Shown here: positions 41,553-50,366 of the stretch, one piece after another
Layout: the number at the start of each line of letters is the position of its first letter
How positions within the stretch are numbered: position 1 is the stretch's first letter
From: Pseudoduganella violaceinigra DSM 15887
GTDB taxonomy: Bacteria > Pseudomonadota > Gammaproteobacteria > Burkholderiales > Burkholderiaceae_D
Reading direction: 5' to 3'
Assembly: GCF_000425385.1 (NCBI RefSeq)
Contig: NZ_AUDI01000012.1
Coordinates: 1 to 64,000 of the forward strand
Length of the DNA: 64,000 nucleotides
The notes under the pieces: model-generated
The model's input: only the letters and a program-made list of their open reading frames with translations
Database searches by the model: none
Told to the model about the DNA's origin: nothing
Program-made: the position numbers and the translations under genes

Positions 41553-42581
41553 CTAGCACTGGGCCACCCAGCCGCCGTCGCGGTAGACTTGATCGTCATC
41601 AAGATAGACCGCGTCGGTCTGGACGAACACGTCGACGTGGAAGCGGGCGTCCTTGCGCTTGAACTGAGGCTTCTGGTACTGCCCGTGCTTGGCGCCCAGC
41701 GAGAGGTGGATGCCGCACATACGCTCATAGGTGCCGATATCGTCCACCGTGCGTTCGCGCGAAAAGGCGCGGTTCATGCCGAAGCCGAGCTCGCGCACCC
41801 ATACCTCGCCTTCATGCGCGCGGATGATGGACAGCATATTGTCGAACTCCGGCGTGCTGTGTTCGGCGCCGACAACACGGCCTTTTTCCACGATCATGGT
41901 GATCGGCGTGGCCGGCCGGTTGACGTGGAAGGTGGTATCGCCGAATACGAAGACTTTGGCGCGGCCGTTCACCGCTTCCAAGTCCTGCGCCTCGGTGAAT
42001 ACTTCGCCGATAGGGAACAGACCGCCAACGTTTTTCATGGCGCTGTAATCGCCGATATTCAGCTTGGCCTCCTCGAACGGCGAAGCGAACAGCAGGCGTT
42101 CGCCGCCGCTTTCCACCACGCCCGATTGCGCGCGGTCGATGCGCGCCTTGAGCGCGTGGCCGACGCCGCGGTAATAGACCGGGTCATAGGCCAGCGCGTC
42201 GACATACACCAGCCCTTGCCCGTCCGGCATGCGCGACAGGTGCATATGCTCGATCACCTTCAGCCCGCGCTTGAACAGCTCCATGCGGATGCGGTATTCG
42301 TTCAGGCGGAAGCTGGTGGTCTGGACCAGGACCACCAGGTCGCCGGCCTTCAGTTGCTCGAAAGCCGCAAGTACCTGCTCGGGCTGAACCGTGTCGAAGT
42401 CGATGAAATGCCCGTCGGGCAGGGCGGCACGGTAGGCGCCGGCCAGCACTTCGGCCAGCGGGCTGCGCTGGTCAAAAACCAACAGCGCCTGCTGTGGCGG
42501 GGCGTATTCGATGGCGTGGGTAAGCAGGTCGCGGACATTGCGGGCGGCCGCATCCCGGACGGCAGGTGGAAAAGCGTTCAT
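41553..42581 (-). CDS. M29 aminopeptidase / NicX-like protein
   Basis: 342-residue metalloprotein. The C-terminal half carries the conserved acidic and His residues of this group (EKGRVVGAEHSTPEFD, EVWVRELGFGMNRAF, ERMCGIHLSLGAKHGQ and VDVFVQTDAVYLDDD), a pattern shared by M29 aminopeptidases and the dioxygenase NicX (2,5-dihydroxypyridine 5,6-dioxygenase). The N-terminal half has an alpha/beta domain (HAIEYAPPQQALLVFD). I cannot decide between peptidase and ring-cleavage activity. No neighbouring catabolic genes. Monocistronic and divergent from the next gene. Confidence 0.7.
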   Translation of the reverse strand: MNAFPPAVRDAAARNVRDLLTHAIEYAPPQQALLVFDQRSPLAEVLAGAYRAALPDGHFIDFDTVQPEQVLAAFEQLKAGDLVVLVQTTSFRLNEYRIRMELFKRGLKVIEHMHLSRMPDGQGLVYVDALAYDPVYYRGVGHALKARIDRAQSGVVESGGERLLFASPFEEAKLNIGDYSAMKNVGGLFPIGEVFTEAQDLEAVNGRAKVFVFGDTTFHVNRPATPITMIVEKGRVVGAEHSTPEFDNMLSIIRAHEGEVWVRELGFGMNRAFSRERTVDDIGTYERMCGIHLSLGAKHGQYQKPQFKRKDARFHVDVFVQTDAVYLDDDQVYRDGGWVAQC

Positions 42582-42669
42582 TTTCGGCTATAAAGAGGAT
42601 GAGGCCTGCGCATTATACGGTGTGGCGCGGCTTGAACCGGGATAGGGGCCGATGTAGAATCGGGAGAAT

Positions 42670-43179
42670 ATGGCTAGGGAGAAACATTTGACCACCCCGG
42701 CCTACCATCTCGCGGGGGCAGCAATGGGAATACAGTTTGGCCAGGATTTACCGCTGCAGCGGCCCGACGATGCGGATAATCGGGCGGCCGTTTTCGTGCC
42801 CACCGCCAATATCAAGGAAGACGTCCTGGCGGCTGTGCGCAAAGGGGCGGCGGTGGTCGGCTTCGGCAATCACGACCATACCTTGACCATCTACTACGAG
42901 AGCAACCGCTTCAACGACCCCGCGCTGGCGAAATGGGAGAACAAGGCGCGCAAGGCCTATGACCGCCTGCTCGACAATCTGCCCACCACCTCGAAGATGG
43001 TTTGCAAACTGGACAATTTTGAACAGATCGGCTACATCAGCACCAGCGGCATCACCATCCGCCGCCGCGCCAGCCTGGATCGCTGGCTCGAGTTTTCGGA
43101 AGCAATGGATTCGGCACCCGACAGCGATAACGTCGCTTTCGCCCCGCCGCCGCCGCCGAAAAAAATCGTCGCCGAATAA
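42670..43179 (+). CDS. Hypothetical protein, 169 aa
   Basis: Soluble protein without signal peptide. The central part (AAVFVPTANIKEDVLAAVRKG, then FGNHDHTLTIYYESNRF) looks folded. The last 20 residues are a Pro run (PPPPPKK). A second ATG at 42724 is a possible alternative start because a G-rich stretch precedes it. No recognised family. Confidence 0.55.
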   Translation: MAREKHLTTPAYHLAGAAMGIQFGQDLPLQRPDDADNRAAVFVPTANIKEDVLAAVRKGAAVVGFGNHDHTLTIYYESNRFNDPALAKWENKARKAYDRLLDNLPTTSKMVCKLDNFEQIGYISTSGITIRRRASLDRWLEFSEAMDSAPDSDNVAFAPPPPPKKIVAE

Positions 43180-43227
43180 GGCCAGGTCGGTGTTACCATC
43201 TTCCCAACGCTGAAATCCGGAGGGCAG

Positions 43228-43509
43228 ATGGACACCGGTTTATTCTCTGTTGGCGGTGCATTCGTGCTGGTGTTGCTGGCTTCCAATATTGCCCGGCATC
43301 TGTTCATGCATCATGCGAGGGCGCGCGGGACCGATATGATGTCCACCGATACGGCCGGCTGGCTGTTGTTCGTTGGCGTGGCCTTTCTTGGCGCTGCCGT
43401 CATCGGCGTGCTGAACCTTTCCAAATTCCTCAATCTGGCTTTCTGCAGCACCCTGCTCGTCTTCGGCGTGGCCGCCCTGGTCGGCGCCTTCGTCATTGGC
43501 CGCCACTAG
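43228..43509 (+). CDS. Small membrane protein, 93 aa
   Basis: CCGGAGG stands 5 bases before the ATG. Three hydrophobic helices (about 6-25, 42-61 and 66-88), with two His in the loop (HLFMHHARARG). No family recognised. Its 3' end overlaps the convergent gene by 17 bases, which is unusual. Confidence 0.65.
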   Translation: MDTGLFSVGGAFVLVLLASNIARHLFMHHARARGTDMMSTDTAGWLLFVGVAFLGAAVIGVLNLSKFLNLAFCSTLLVFGVAALVGAFVIGRH

Positions 43510-44143
43510 CCTCCTCTTGCCAGGCGACGGGGATATGGCGGATCTCGCTGGCGTTCCATGCCGTGACCAAGCCCTCCACCTGTTTGCTATTGCCCGAGTT
43601 CGACACTTTCAGCGCCGCCACGTGATAACGGTAATCGGGCCCGAACTGGCGTTCTGCCGCCAGCAGGGCGCGTTCGGCCGCTTCGCCATGCAGGAGCAGG
43701 GCCGCCATGGCGCACAGCAGCGCGGCCAGTCCGGCGCCGCTGGCGGCAGGCAGCCCCATATGGCGCGGCTTGTGGCCGGCGGCATTGCGCGCGGCCAGCA
43801 CAGCGGGGGCGCCCAGGGTGCGGTACAGCCAGTGCAGCAGGACCAGCCAGGTGGCGCTGGTGAGAAGCGAGGGGAGGATGCGCGGCTGCAGCTTGAGCTG
43901 GGCCAGGGTCAGGTCGACCGGCTGCATCAGCGGCCAGGCCAGCATCATCACGCCGAGGGCGCACAGGCCGAAGGCGGCGATCCAGCGCACCATCGAGGCC
44001 ACGTGCAGGCTGCCGCACAGCAAACCGATACCGGCCGCCGCGCTGAGCAGGAACACGCCGGACCGTAGGGCCAGCAAGTCGCAGGTGCCCAGCACCACCA
44101 GCACCATGCCCGCCCGCTTAAGGATGGGAATGTGCGCGTCCAT
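43493..44143 (-). CDS. Inner-membrane protein with periplasmic tail, 216 aa
   Basis: Hydrophobic segments at about 10-28, 30-46, 52-72, 93-110 and 133-151, followed by a soluble tail of about 65 residues (EAAERALLAAERQFGPDYRYHVAAL). No domain recognised. The tail resembles small secreted-fold segments of energy-transduction proteins, but this is weak. Convergent overlap with the 93-residue gene. Confidence 0.6.
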   Translation of the reverse strand: MDAHIPILKRAGMVLVVLGTCDLLALRSGVFLLSAAAGIGLLCGSLHVASMVRWIAAFGLCALGVMMLAWPLMQPVDLTLAQLKLQPRILPSLLTSATWLVLLHWLYRTLGAPAVLAARNAAGHKPRHMGLPAASGAGLAALLCAMAALLLHGEAAERALLAAERQFGPDYRYHVAALKVSNSGNSKQVEGLVTAWNASEIRHIPVAWQEEASGGQ

Positions 44144-44195
44144 TGGGGTATTCTAGCGTAACATTTCCCCTATGCAGGAACCAAAGGAGACTTCC

Positions 44196-44543
44196 ATGAA
44201 AAGCATGATCGCAGTGTTGTTTGCGGCGCTGGCGATGGCCGCGGTGAGCGGCTGCCACAAACCGGAGGACAAGCGCATCGGCCCGGCCGAACAGGCTGGT
44301 CGCGAGATCGACAAGGCTGCCGTCCAGGCCGGCGAAAAGCTGGACCAGGCCGGCCAGAAGCTGGACCAGGCGGCGCTGCATGCCGGCGAAAAGCTGGACC
44401 AGGCCGGCCAGAAGCTGGACGAGGCGGCCCAGCACGCCGGCGAAAAGCTGAACCAGGCAACGGAAAAACTGGGCGAGAAAGTCGAGCAGGCGGGCAAGGA
44501 CATGCAGCAATCGGCCCGCGAAGCGCGCAAGGAAAAGAATTAA
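44196..44543 (+). CDS. Repeat-rich amphipathic lipoprotein
   Basis: I start at ATG 44196 (AAAGGAG before it). The lipobox AVSGC gives a lipidated Cys20. The rest of the 115 residues is almost only Ala, Gly, Glu, Lys, Gln and Asp, in three 18-residue units beginning AGEKL (DNA period 54 bases, starting at 44328, 44382 and 44436), then a shorter end. The units would form an amphipathic helix like LEA or apolipoprotein repeats. Similar short lipoproteins are called coiled-coil or Lpp-like. Function unknown. It overlaps the convergent diguanylate cyclase gene by four bases. Confidence 0.7.
   Translation: MKSMIAVLFAALAMAAVSGCHKPEDKRIGPAEQAGREIDKAAVQAGEKLDQAGQKLDQAALHAGEKLDQAGQKLDEAAQHAGEKLNQATEKLGEKVEQAGKDMQQSAREARKEKN
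44328..44489 (+). repeat. 54-base coding tandem repeat, three units
   Basis: Units begin at 44328, 44382 and 44436. The first two are identical for 39 bases and then diverge; the third has more substitutions. They encode the 18-residue AGEKL units of the lipoprotein. The near identity at DNA level indicates recent duplication or slippage, so the copy number may vary between strains. Confidence 0.7.
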
Positions 44544-46600
44544 TTGCCGGACTTGCTTTTCAGCGGCACCACATTGGATGGCGGCGGATCGTCGGGCGTG
44601 CTGCCCAGCACCAGGGTCAAGTCGACGAAGCCGGTGCGCCAGGCCTGCTCCAGGTTCTGTTCGATGGCTTCCATCGAGGTCTTCTCGAAGTTGGTAAAGC
44701 CGCGCACGCCGTAGGCGCGGTTGCGGCCATGGGCTTTGGCCAGGTAGAGCGCCATGTCGACCAGGTTGACCGCGCGCTCCCACGGGAGCGGCGTACCGCC
44801 CGGGGCCAGCGGGAAGGGCGCGAAACCGACCGACACGTTGACATAGATGTTCTGCTCCTGGAACGGCACCGGCTGCGACGATACGCAGCCCAGGATGCGG
44901 CGTGCGATTTCATCCACGCCGTTGCGCGGGATGGCCGGCAGGAAGGCCAGGAATTCCTCGCCGCCCCAGCGTACGATCATGTCCGTCTCGCGCAGCGCAA
45001 CACGCAGGCTCTCCGCAATCATCTTCAGCACCGAATCGCCGGCCGCGTGGCCATAGGTGTCGTTGACGTGCTTGAAGTGGTCCACATCGAGCAGGAACAG
45101 GGCGCCGACGATGTCCTCGCCGTTGGCGCCGCGGCGCTCGACCTGGTTATGCGAGCGCATGTATTCCTGGAAGTGGCGGCGGTTGTACAGGGACGTGAGC
45201 GGGTCGAGCGAGCTTTGCGCTTTCAGCTCCAGGTTCTTCACCTCCAGCTGGGCATTTGCCTGGCGCACCTTGCGGTACAGCATGCCGACAATCACCGCCG
45301 CCATGGCGAACACGATCGCCAGCAGCCACCAGATACGCTGCTGCAGGCGGCGCGCGGTCAGTTCCGCCCCCTTGGCCTGGTTTTCGTGCGACAGCTGTTC
45401 GATCTGGCGCTTCTTCTTTTCGGTATCGTATTTTTCCTGCAGCTCCCACATGGCTTTCTTGCGCTGCGCTTCGAACATCTCGTTCGATAGCTTGCGTTCG
45501 CGGTGATACGCTTCCACCGCGCCCTGGTAGTCGCCAACCCGTTCGAGTGCTTCGCCGTACTCGGTCAACAGCGCCTGCAGTTCGGGCTTGTCGCCGGTCT
45601 TTTCGTAGTAGGCCATGCCTTGTGCGAAGGATTTCTTGCCTTCGGCTACCTTGCCGGTGGCCATATAGGCCTGGCCGGCATTGATGCGCGCCGTCGCTTC
45701 ATTGGCTTCATCGTTCGCATCGCGTGCCGCGGCGGAGGCCTCATTGGCGTAGCGCAGCGCGCTCGGGAATTCGTGCAGTTTCAGGTTGACGTCGGACAGG
45801 TTGACCAGCGTGGTGGCGAGCATGCGCTGGGCGCCGAGCTTGCGTACCAGCTCGAGGTTGGACAGCAGGGCGCGCATGCCGCGCTTGTACTGGCCGGTGT
45901 CGACCGCCAGGCCGTACTCGGTATTGTTGGCGATCGCCATGCGGCCCGGCGAATTCAGCGCTTCCGATACTTCGAAGGTTTCACCCAGGGTTTCCCAGGC
46001 CTTTTCGTACTCGCGCATCTGGGTGTACAGCAGCGTCAGGGCATTCAGGGCGCTGGCCAGCGGCACATTGTCGTCTTTGATCTGGTGCGCCAGTTCCACC
46101 GCCGACTGCAGCCGGCTCAAGGCGACCGGGTAGTTGCCCTGTTCGGCATAGCTCTGGCCCGCCGTGATGGTGGCCTGCACGCGCAGCACCAGGTCGTCCG
46201 TGGTGCCGGCCAGTTTTTCCGCCTCGAAGGCCAGTTCGTGCGACACCTGGCGCTCGTTCATCGCCGAACGCACATAGGCCCTGGTCAGCAGGCCCTTGGC
46301 GATGATGATCTTGTTGTCCTGTGCGCGGCCATAGTCGTACAGCTCGTCGGCCAGTGCAAGCGCGGTCTTGTATCTGCCCAGGCTGCGGTGCGTCAGGCTG
46401 AGCTGGGTCAGGAATTCGGCGCGGGTCAGGGGCGTGGCGGAGCGGGCCGCCGGCTCCATCTGCTGCAGCTGGACCAGGGCTTTGTCGGGGACGAAGCGGA
46501 CCACTTCCCGGACCTGGGCGATGTCGGTGTCAAGCTGCGTCTGGGCCAGGGCAAGGAAGGGCGCGAGCAAGCCGGCGCAGGCCATTAAGCGCAGGCGCAT
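44540..46600 (-). CDS. TPR-sensor diguanylate cyclase
   Basis: I start at ATG 46600, which opens a signal peptide (MRLRLMACAGLLAPFLALAQ). About residues 20-370 are TPR-like helical repeats in the periplasm. A membrane helix follows at about 415-435 (IWWLLAIVFAMAAVIVGMLY). Then a short coiled coil and a GGDEF domain, with SLDPLTSLYNRRHFQEYMRS and the active-site RWGGEEFLAFLP at about 545. The GGEEF signature indicates active c-di-GMP synthesis. The tail of 40 residues (ending VVPLKSKSGN) is disordered. The TPR part probably senses cell-envelope or peptide signals. Confidence 0.9.
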   Translation of the reverse strand: MRLRLMACAGLLAPFLALAQTQLDTDIAQVREVVRFVPDKALVQLQQMEPAARSATPLTRAEFLTQLSLTHRSLGRYKTALALADELYDYGRAQDNKIIIAKGLLTRAYVRSAMNERQVSHELAFEAEKLAGTTDDLVLRVQATITAGQSYAEQGNYPVALSRLQSAVELAHQIKDDNVPLASALNALTLLYTQMREYEKAWETLGETFEVSEALNSPGRMAIANNTEYGLAVDTGQYKRGMRALLSNLELVRKLGAQRMLATTLVNLSDVNLKLHEFPSALRYANEASAAARDANDEANEATARINAGQAYMATGKVAEGKKSFAQGMAYYEKTGDKPELQALLTEYGEALERVGDYQGAVEAYHRERKLSNEMFEAQRKKAMWELQEKYDTEKKKRQIEQLSHENQAKGAELTARRLQQRIWWLLAIVFAMAAVIVGMLYRKVRQANAQLEVKNLELKAQSSLDPLTSLYNRRHFQEYMRSHNQVERRGANGEDIVGALFLLDVDHFKHVNDTYGHAAGDSVLKMIAESLRVALRETDMIVRWGGEEFLAFLPAIPRNGVDEIARRILGCVSSQPVPFQEQNIYVNVSVGFAPFPLAPGGTPLPWERAVNLVDMALYLAKAHGRNRAYGVRGFTNFEKTSMEAIEQNLEQAWRTGFVDLTLVLGSTPDDPPPSNVVPLKSKSGN

Positions 46601-46887
46601 GGAAAAGGTCGAAACCGGAAAGCCTGGCAACTTGGGTCCTTGTGGGTCGCGTGAGCAGCGTGTGCGCTTCATTATATGCCTGTTGCAAGCGGGAAAGCCT
46701 TCTCCTGACTCACAATTTGCATGCCAGGCGGCTTAACTGTGGGGAAAATGCAAGTGGTTTTTTCAGTTATGTAATGAGTTGCTCTTCCGTCCATCCTTCC
46801 GTTTCAACCGTTCGTCGCATTGGCCATGCGGCCCGCGTGGGGGCGGCGCTACAGTCGCTTCATCTTGAACTTTGAGGCGAGTACAAC
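46601..46887. promoter_or_regulatory. Divergent promoter region, cyclase / ABC exporter
   Basis: This 287-base gap separates the minus-strand diguanylate cyclase from the plus-strand ABC genes. It is AT-rich around 46740-46790 and should hold both promoters. No inverted repeat or known operator recognised. Confidence 0.4.
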
Positions 46888-47763
46888 ATGCTGGAACTGC
46901 GCAATGTCAGTAAGGCTTACCGTGAGCTGAAAGCCGTCGACGATATTTCATTGAAACTTGGTAGTGGCGTGGTTGGGCTTATTGGTCACAATGGCGCCGG
47001 CAAGACCACCCTGATGCAACTGCTTGCCACGCTGTCGCGGCCAAGTGCCGGCAGCATCCTGTTCGACGGCATCGATATTGTCCGCAATCCGGAAGCGATG
47101 CGGCGCCGCCTTGGCTTCCTGCCGCAGGAGTTCGGCGTCTATCCGAACCTGACGGCGCTGGAGTGCATGCAGTATTTCGCGGCGCTGAAAGGCGTGCGCG
47201 ATCCGGCCCGCATCCGCCACCTGCTGGAGCTGGTGAACCTGTCCGAGCATGCGCGGCGGCCGGCCGCCTCGTTCTCGGGCGGCATGCGGCGCCGGCTGGG
47301 CATCGCACAGGCGCTGTTGAACGATCCCGACATCCTGATCGTGGATGAACCGACCGCAGGCCTGGATCCGGAAGAGCGGCTGCGTTTCCGCCGCCTGTTG
47401 TCCGAACTTGGCTTCGGCAAGCTGGTGATCGTGTCGACGCATATCGTGTCCGATGTGGAGAGCATCGCCGGCCAGCTGGCCATCATGCGCAAGGGCCGCT
47501 TGCTGGCGCTGGAAACGCCGGAGGCCATCCTGCAGCGCGCCCGCGGCCAGGTATGGCAGGCCAGCGTCGATGCAGCCGATTACGAAGCGCTGCGCAGCCG
47601 CTTGCATGTACTGCAGGCGCAGCGCCAGGGCACGCAAGTGCAGCTGCGCGTGGCGCATCCGGGGCCGCCGCTGTCCGGGGCGCAGCAGGTGGAGCCGAGC
47701 CTCGAAGAGGCCTTGATGGCGCAGCGCTATGCAATGTCCGAACCGATCGCGGTGGCGGCATGA
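46888..47763 (+). CDS. ABC transporter ATP-binding protein
   Basis: 291 residues with Walker A (GHNGAGKTT), the Q-loop FLPQEFGVYP, the signature SFSGGMRRRLGIAQ, Walker B (ILIVDEPTAGLDPEE) and the H-loop STHIV. It belongs to the group energising simple exporters with large permeases, such as the ABC-2/CcmA type. The C-terminal 70 residues vary. The stop overlaps the permease ATG (ATGA), so both are translated together. Confidence 0.92.
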   Translation: MLELRNVSKAYRELKAVDDISLKLGSGVVGLIGHNGAGKTTLMQLLATLSRPSAGSILFDGIDIVRNPEAMRRRLGFLPQEFGVYPNLTALECMQYFAALKGVRDPARIRHLLELVNLSEHARRPAASFSGGMRRRLGIAQALLNDPDILIVDEPTAGLDPEERLRFRRLLSELGFGKLVIVSTHIVSDVESIAGQLAIMRKGRLLALETPEAILQRARGQVWQASVDAADYEALRSRLHVLQAQRQGTQVQLRVAHPGPPLSGAQQVEPSLEEALMAQRYAMSEPIAVAA

Positions 47764-49313
47764 ACGGCCACGCTTTGCGCGTGCTTGCGCTGAACGAAGT
47801 CCGGCTGCGGCTGCGCCGCCTGTCCACGCTGGTGGTGCTGCTGGCGGTGGTGGGACTGTGCTGGCTGGCGATTGCCGATCCTGCCACCGGCGTGACGATG
47901 ATGGTGATCGACAAGAAGCGGGTCCTGTACACCAGCCAGGCGCTGGCCTTTGGCAGCGCTCATATCGCCGGGCTGCTGCTCGGCCTGGCCGGCTTCTACC
48001 TGGTGCGCGGACGCGCGGCCGAAGACCTGCAAAGCGGCATGGGCGCCGTGATCGGCGCAACGGGCGCGGGCAATGCGCTGCTGGCGCTGGGGCGCTGGCT
48101 GGGCGGCGTGTGCTACCTGCTTCTATTTGTACTGGCCTACCTTGGTTCCACGCTGGCGCTGCATGCGCTGCGGGGCGAAGGGCCGATACAGCCGCTGGTC
48201 TATCTGCAGACCTACATCCTGATGCTGCTGCCGATTGCCAGCTACTGCGCGGCCTGCGCCGTCCTGTTCGACAATATCGGCGCGCTGGTGGGCAAGCGCG
48301 GCGACGTGCTGTATTTCTTCCTGTGGTGTATGCAGTTTGGCGCCGTGGCGGGCGTGACCGAACATCCAGGGACAACCTGGCCGATGTATATTGATTTCTC
48401 CGGCCTGTCCGTTGCCGTCACTACGCTGCGCGATCATTTCGCCACGACCTACTTCGCATTGGGGCGGCACGGATTCGATCCGGCGGTAGCGCCGGTCGTG
48501 ATTCCGGATTCGCTGTGGACGCTGCGCGCCTGGTCGATCCGTTCCTGCACGCTGTTGTTGTCGATTTCGTTGCTGGCGCCAGCGTCGTTATTCTTCCACC
48601 GCTATTCGCCGGACCGGGTGCGGCCGCGCTCTTCGCGCCGCAACCGCTTATTGGCGCTGGCGGACCGCATCCTGCGTCCGGTGGGCTGGCTGGTGCGCCC
48701 GTTGCCGGCCCTGGCGATGCGCGTGCCCGGATTCGCGGGCGAAGTGCTGGCGGAAGTGGCCCTGGTGCTGGCCATGTCGCCTGCCGCCACGCTGGCGCTG
48801 GCCGGAATCGGGGCGGCAGCGATGCTGGCCCGCGGTGCGGCGCTGCAGGGGGTGATGACGATCGGCGTCGCCTGCTGGGGCGTGATTGTGTGCGGTATCG
48901 TGCCGCGCGACTGGCAGAACGGCGCCGATGCGATGACTGGCGTGCTGCCGGGCGGCGCGCTGCGGCGCTACCTGCGGCATTGGGCTGCGAGCCTGGTGCT
49001 CGCGCTTCCATTAGGCGTGGTGGCGCTGCGCTGGAGCGGCGAATCGCCCACGCGGGCTGCCGCCGCCTTCGCCGGGATGCTGGCGCTGGCATCGGCCGCC
49101 AGCTTGCTGGGAAGCCTGACGCGCGGGGCACGGCTGTTTATGGCGCTGTTCCTGTTCACATGGTATGTGGCGCTGAACACGCCGAAGGAGGCGGCGCTCG
49201 ATCTGGTTGGCTTCAACGGAGCCGCCAATGCAGCCAGTGCGGCTGCGTGGGGCCTGGCCGCTTGCCTGGCTTGGGTGGCGGGACTTGTCCACACCCGCAG
49301 GGGAGCCTATTAG
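47760..49313 (+). CDS. ABC transporter permease
   Basis: Start at ATG 47760, coupled to the ATPase gene; the longer frame upstream lies inside it. 517 residues with about eleven hydrophobic segments arranged in two halves (30-300 and 340-510) around a charged middle (RPRSSRRNRLL). No cytoplasmic ATPase domain. The substrate is unknown. The first half has the long periplasmic segment DPATGVTMMVIDKKRVLYTSQ. Confidence 0.85.
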   Translation: MNGHALRVLALNEVRLRLRRLSTLVVLLAVVGLCWLAIADPATGVTMMVIDKKRVLYTSQALAFGSAHIAGLLLGLAGFYLVRGRAAEDLQSGMGAVIGATGAGNALLALGRWLGGVCYLLLFVLAYLGSTLALHALRGEGPIQPLVYLQTYILMLLPIASYCAACAVLFDNIGALVGKRGDVLYFFLWCMQFGAVAGVTEHPGTTWPMYIDFSGLSVAVTTLRDHFATTYFALGRHGFDPAVAPVVIPDSLWTLRAWSIRSCTLLLSISLLAPASLFFHRYSPDRVRPRSSRRNRLLALADRILRPVGWLVRPLPALAMRVPGFAGEVLAEVALVLAMSPAATLALAGIGAAAMLARGAALQGVMTIGVACWGVIVCGIVPRDWQNGADAMTGVLPGGALRRYLRHWAASLVLALPLGVVALRWSGESPTRAAAAFAGMLALASAASLLGSLTRGARLFMALFLFTWYVALNTPKEAALDLVGFNGAANAASAAAWGLAACLAWVAGLVHTRRGAY

Positions 49314-49328
49314 GAGAATGGCGGGCGG

Positions 49329-50273
49329 CTAGTATGGCGCGGGATTGAAGCCATGTGCATTGGCAAAGGGGATAAGCTTGAATCCGATGCCGATGGAGTT
49401 TTGCGGCTGCGTGTAATTCGATAAGGTGAACATGGGCCCGTGGTGGTAGCGCAGATACATGGTCAGCGTTGGCGTTCCCCGAACCCGAAACGCGAGATCG
49501 GCGTTTGCAGAGTCGGTCTTCAGCCCCTTGTTCCCCAAGCTCCAGTGCAGGCTGAATTCAGTCCCGTCCGAACGCCATGCGATTGCCGAAATGCGCAAGC
49601 GGTCGTAATCGGCGAAACGCGGATGCGAGTGGCTCAGCGGCCCCCAGGTAACGTCGCTCTCTTCGCCGAACACGTATTGCTTCAATTGGAGCATCAGTTG
49701 CCCGCCCTGGTTCTGGGTGCTTCCTGGTCCGGGCCAGGCACCGGTGAATGAAAGATAGTTGGCGCTGCGGCTGATCGTATCGAAAAATGCCCGGTCGCCG
49801 GAGCGGTATGCCTGGTCGGCGCGGGCTCGCACGTCCGCATCCTTGATGTCGAGGCTTTGCCCGTCCGAGCGATGCTCCAGCCCCAGATCGAACCAGCTCA
49901 GCTGCTCGGCAATCCACCGCATATGCAGGGCGGGATTGTTGATGCGGTTGATGACGGGCGAGGAGGGCCTCGTGTTCCAATAAAAGTCGAATTCGCCGGT
50001 ATAGGCCGCGAAGTACTCCGGCTTGCAATGCCAAAAGGTGGCCAGCGCGCAGCCTTGCGGCTGTTGCGTGCCTGGGTTTACTGGTTCGGAGAGCAGGTAG
50101 CGGAATGAATAGTGGGCGGTGAAGGTATTCTTGTCCGGACTCGCACGCCGGTACATCGCGTAATTGGATTCGTAGGCTTGCAGGTAAGCGGGGCGTTCAT
50201 TCGGGCCGGATGGTTCCTCGCCACAGGCAACGCCGGGCAGACAGAGCAGATAGGCAAGGACGCTTCGTTTCAC
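49329..50273 (-). CDS. pldA: Outer-membrane phospholipase A (OMPLA-like)
   Basis: I start at GTG 50273, preceded by GGAGA, because it opens on a signal peptide (MKRSVLAYLLCLPGVACG). The 314 residues match the phospholipase A1 family: YLQAYESNYAMYRRASPDKN, a tryptophan-rich strand (YFAAYTGEFDFYWNTRPSSP) and the catalytic EHRSDGQSL, corresponding to the His-x-Ser-x-Gly of E. coli PldA. It ends with an aromatic residue (Tyr). The enzyme hydrolyses phospholipids in the outer leaflet after dimerisation. Neighbours have no clear link. Confidence 0.85.
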   Translation of the reverse strand: MKRSVLAYLLCLPGVACGEEPSGPNERPAYLQAYESNYAMYRRASPDKNTFTAHYSFRYLLSEPVNPGTQQPQGCALATFWHCKPEYFAAYTGEFDFYWNTRPSSPVINRINNPALHMRWIAEQLSWFDLGLEHRSDGQSLDIKDADVRARADQAYRSGDRAFFDTISRSANYLSFTGAWPGPGSTQNQGGQLMLQLKQYVFGEESDVTWGPLSHSHPRFADYDRLRISAIAWRSDGTEFSLHWSLGNKGLKTDSANADLAFRVRGTPTLTMYLRYHHGPMFTLSNYTQPQNSIGIGFKLIPFANAHGFNPAPY

Positions 50274-50366
50274 GGCTTTCTCCAGGACGAAGTAACCCTG
50301 CCACCTTACCTCAGCCTTAAGACGCCAAATCTCCCGCTTTGTCACGCAGGCCTGCCGCTCATCGCC

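Noticed and set aside
44328..44489. Possible CRISPR-like tandem repeat
   Set aside because: The 54-base units are contiguous, in frame, and encode the lipoprotein helix. There are no unique spacers.
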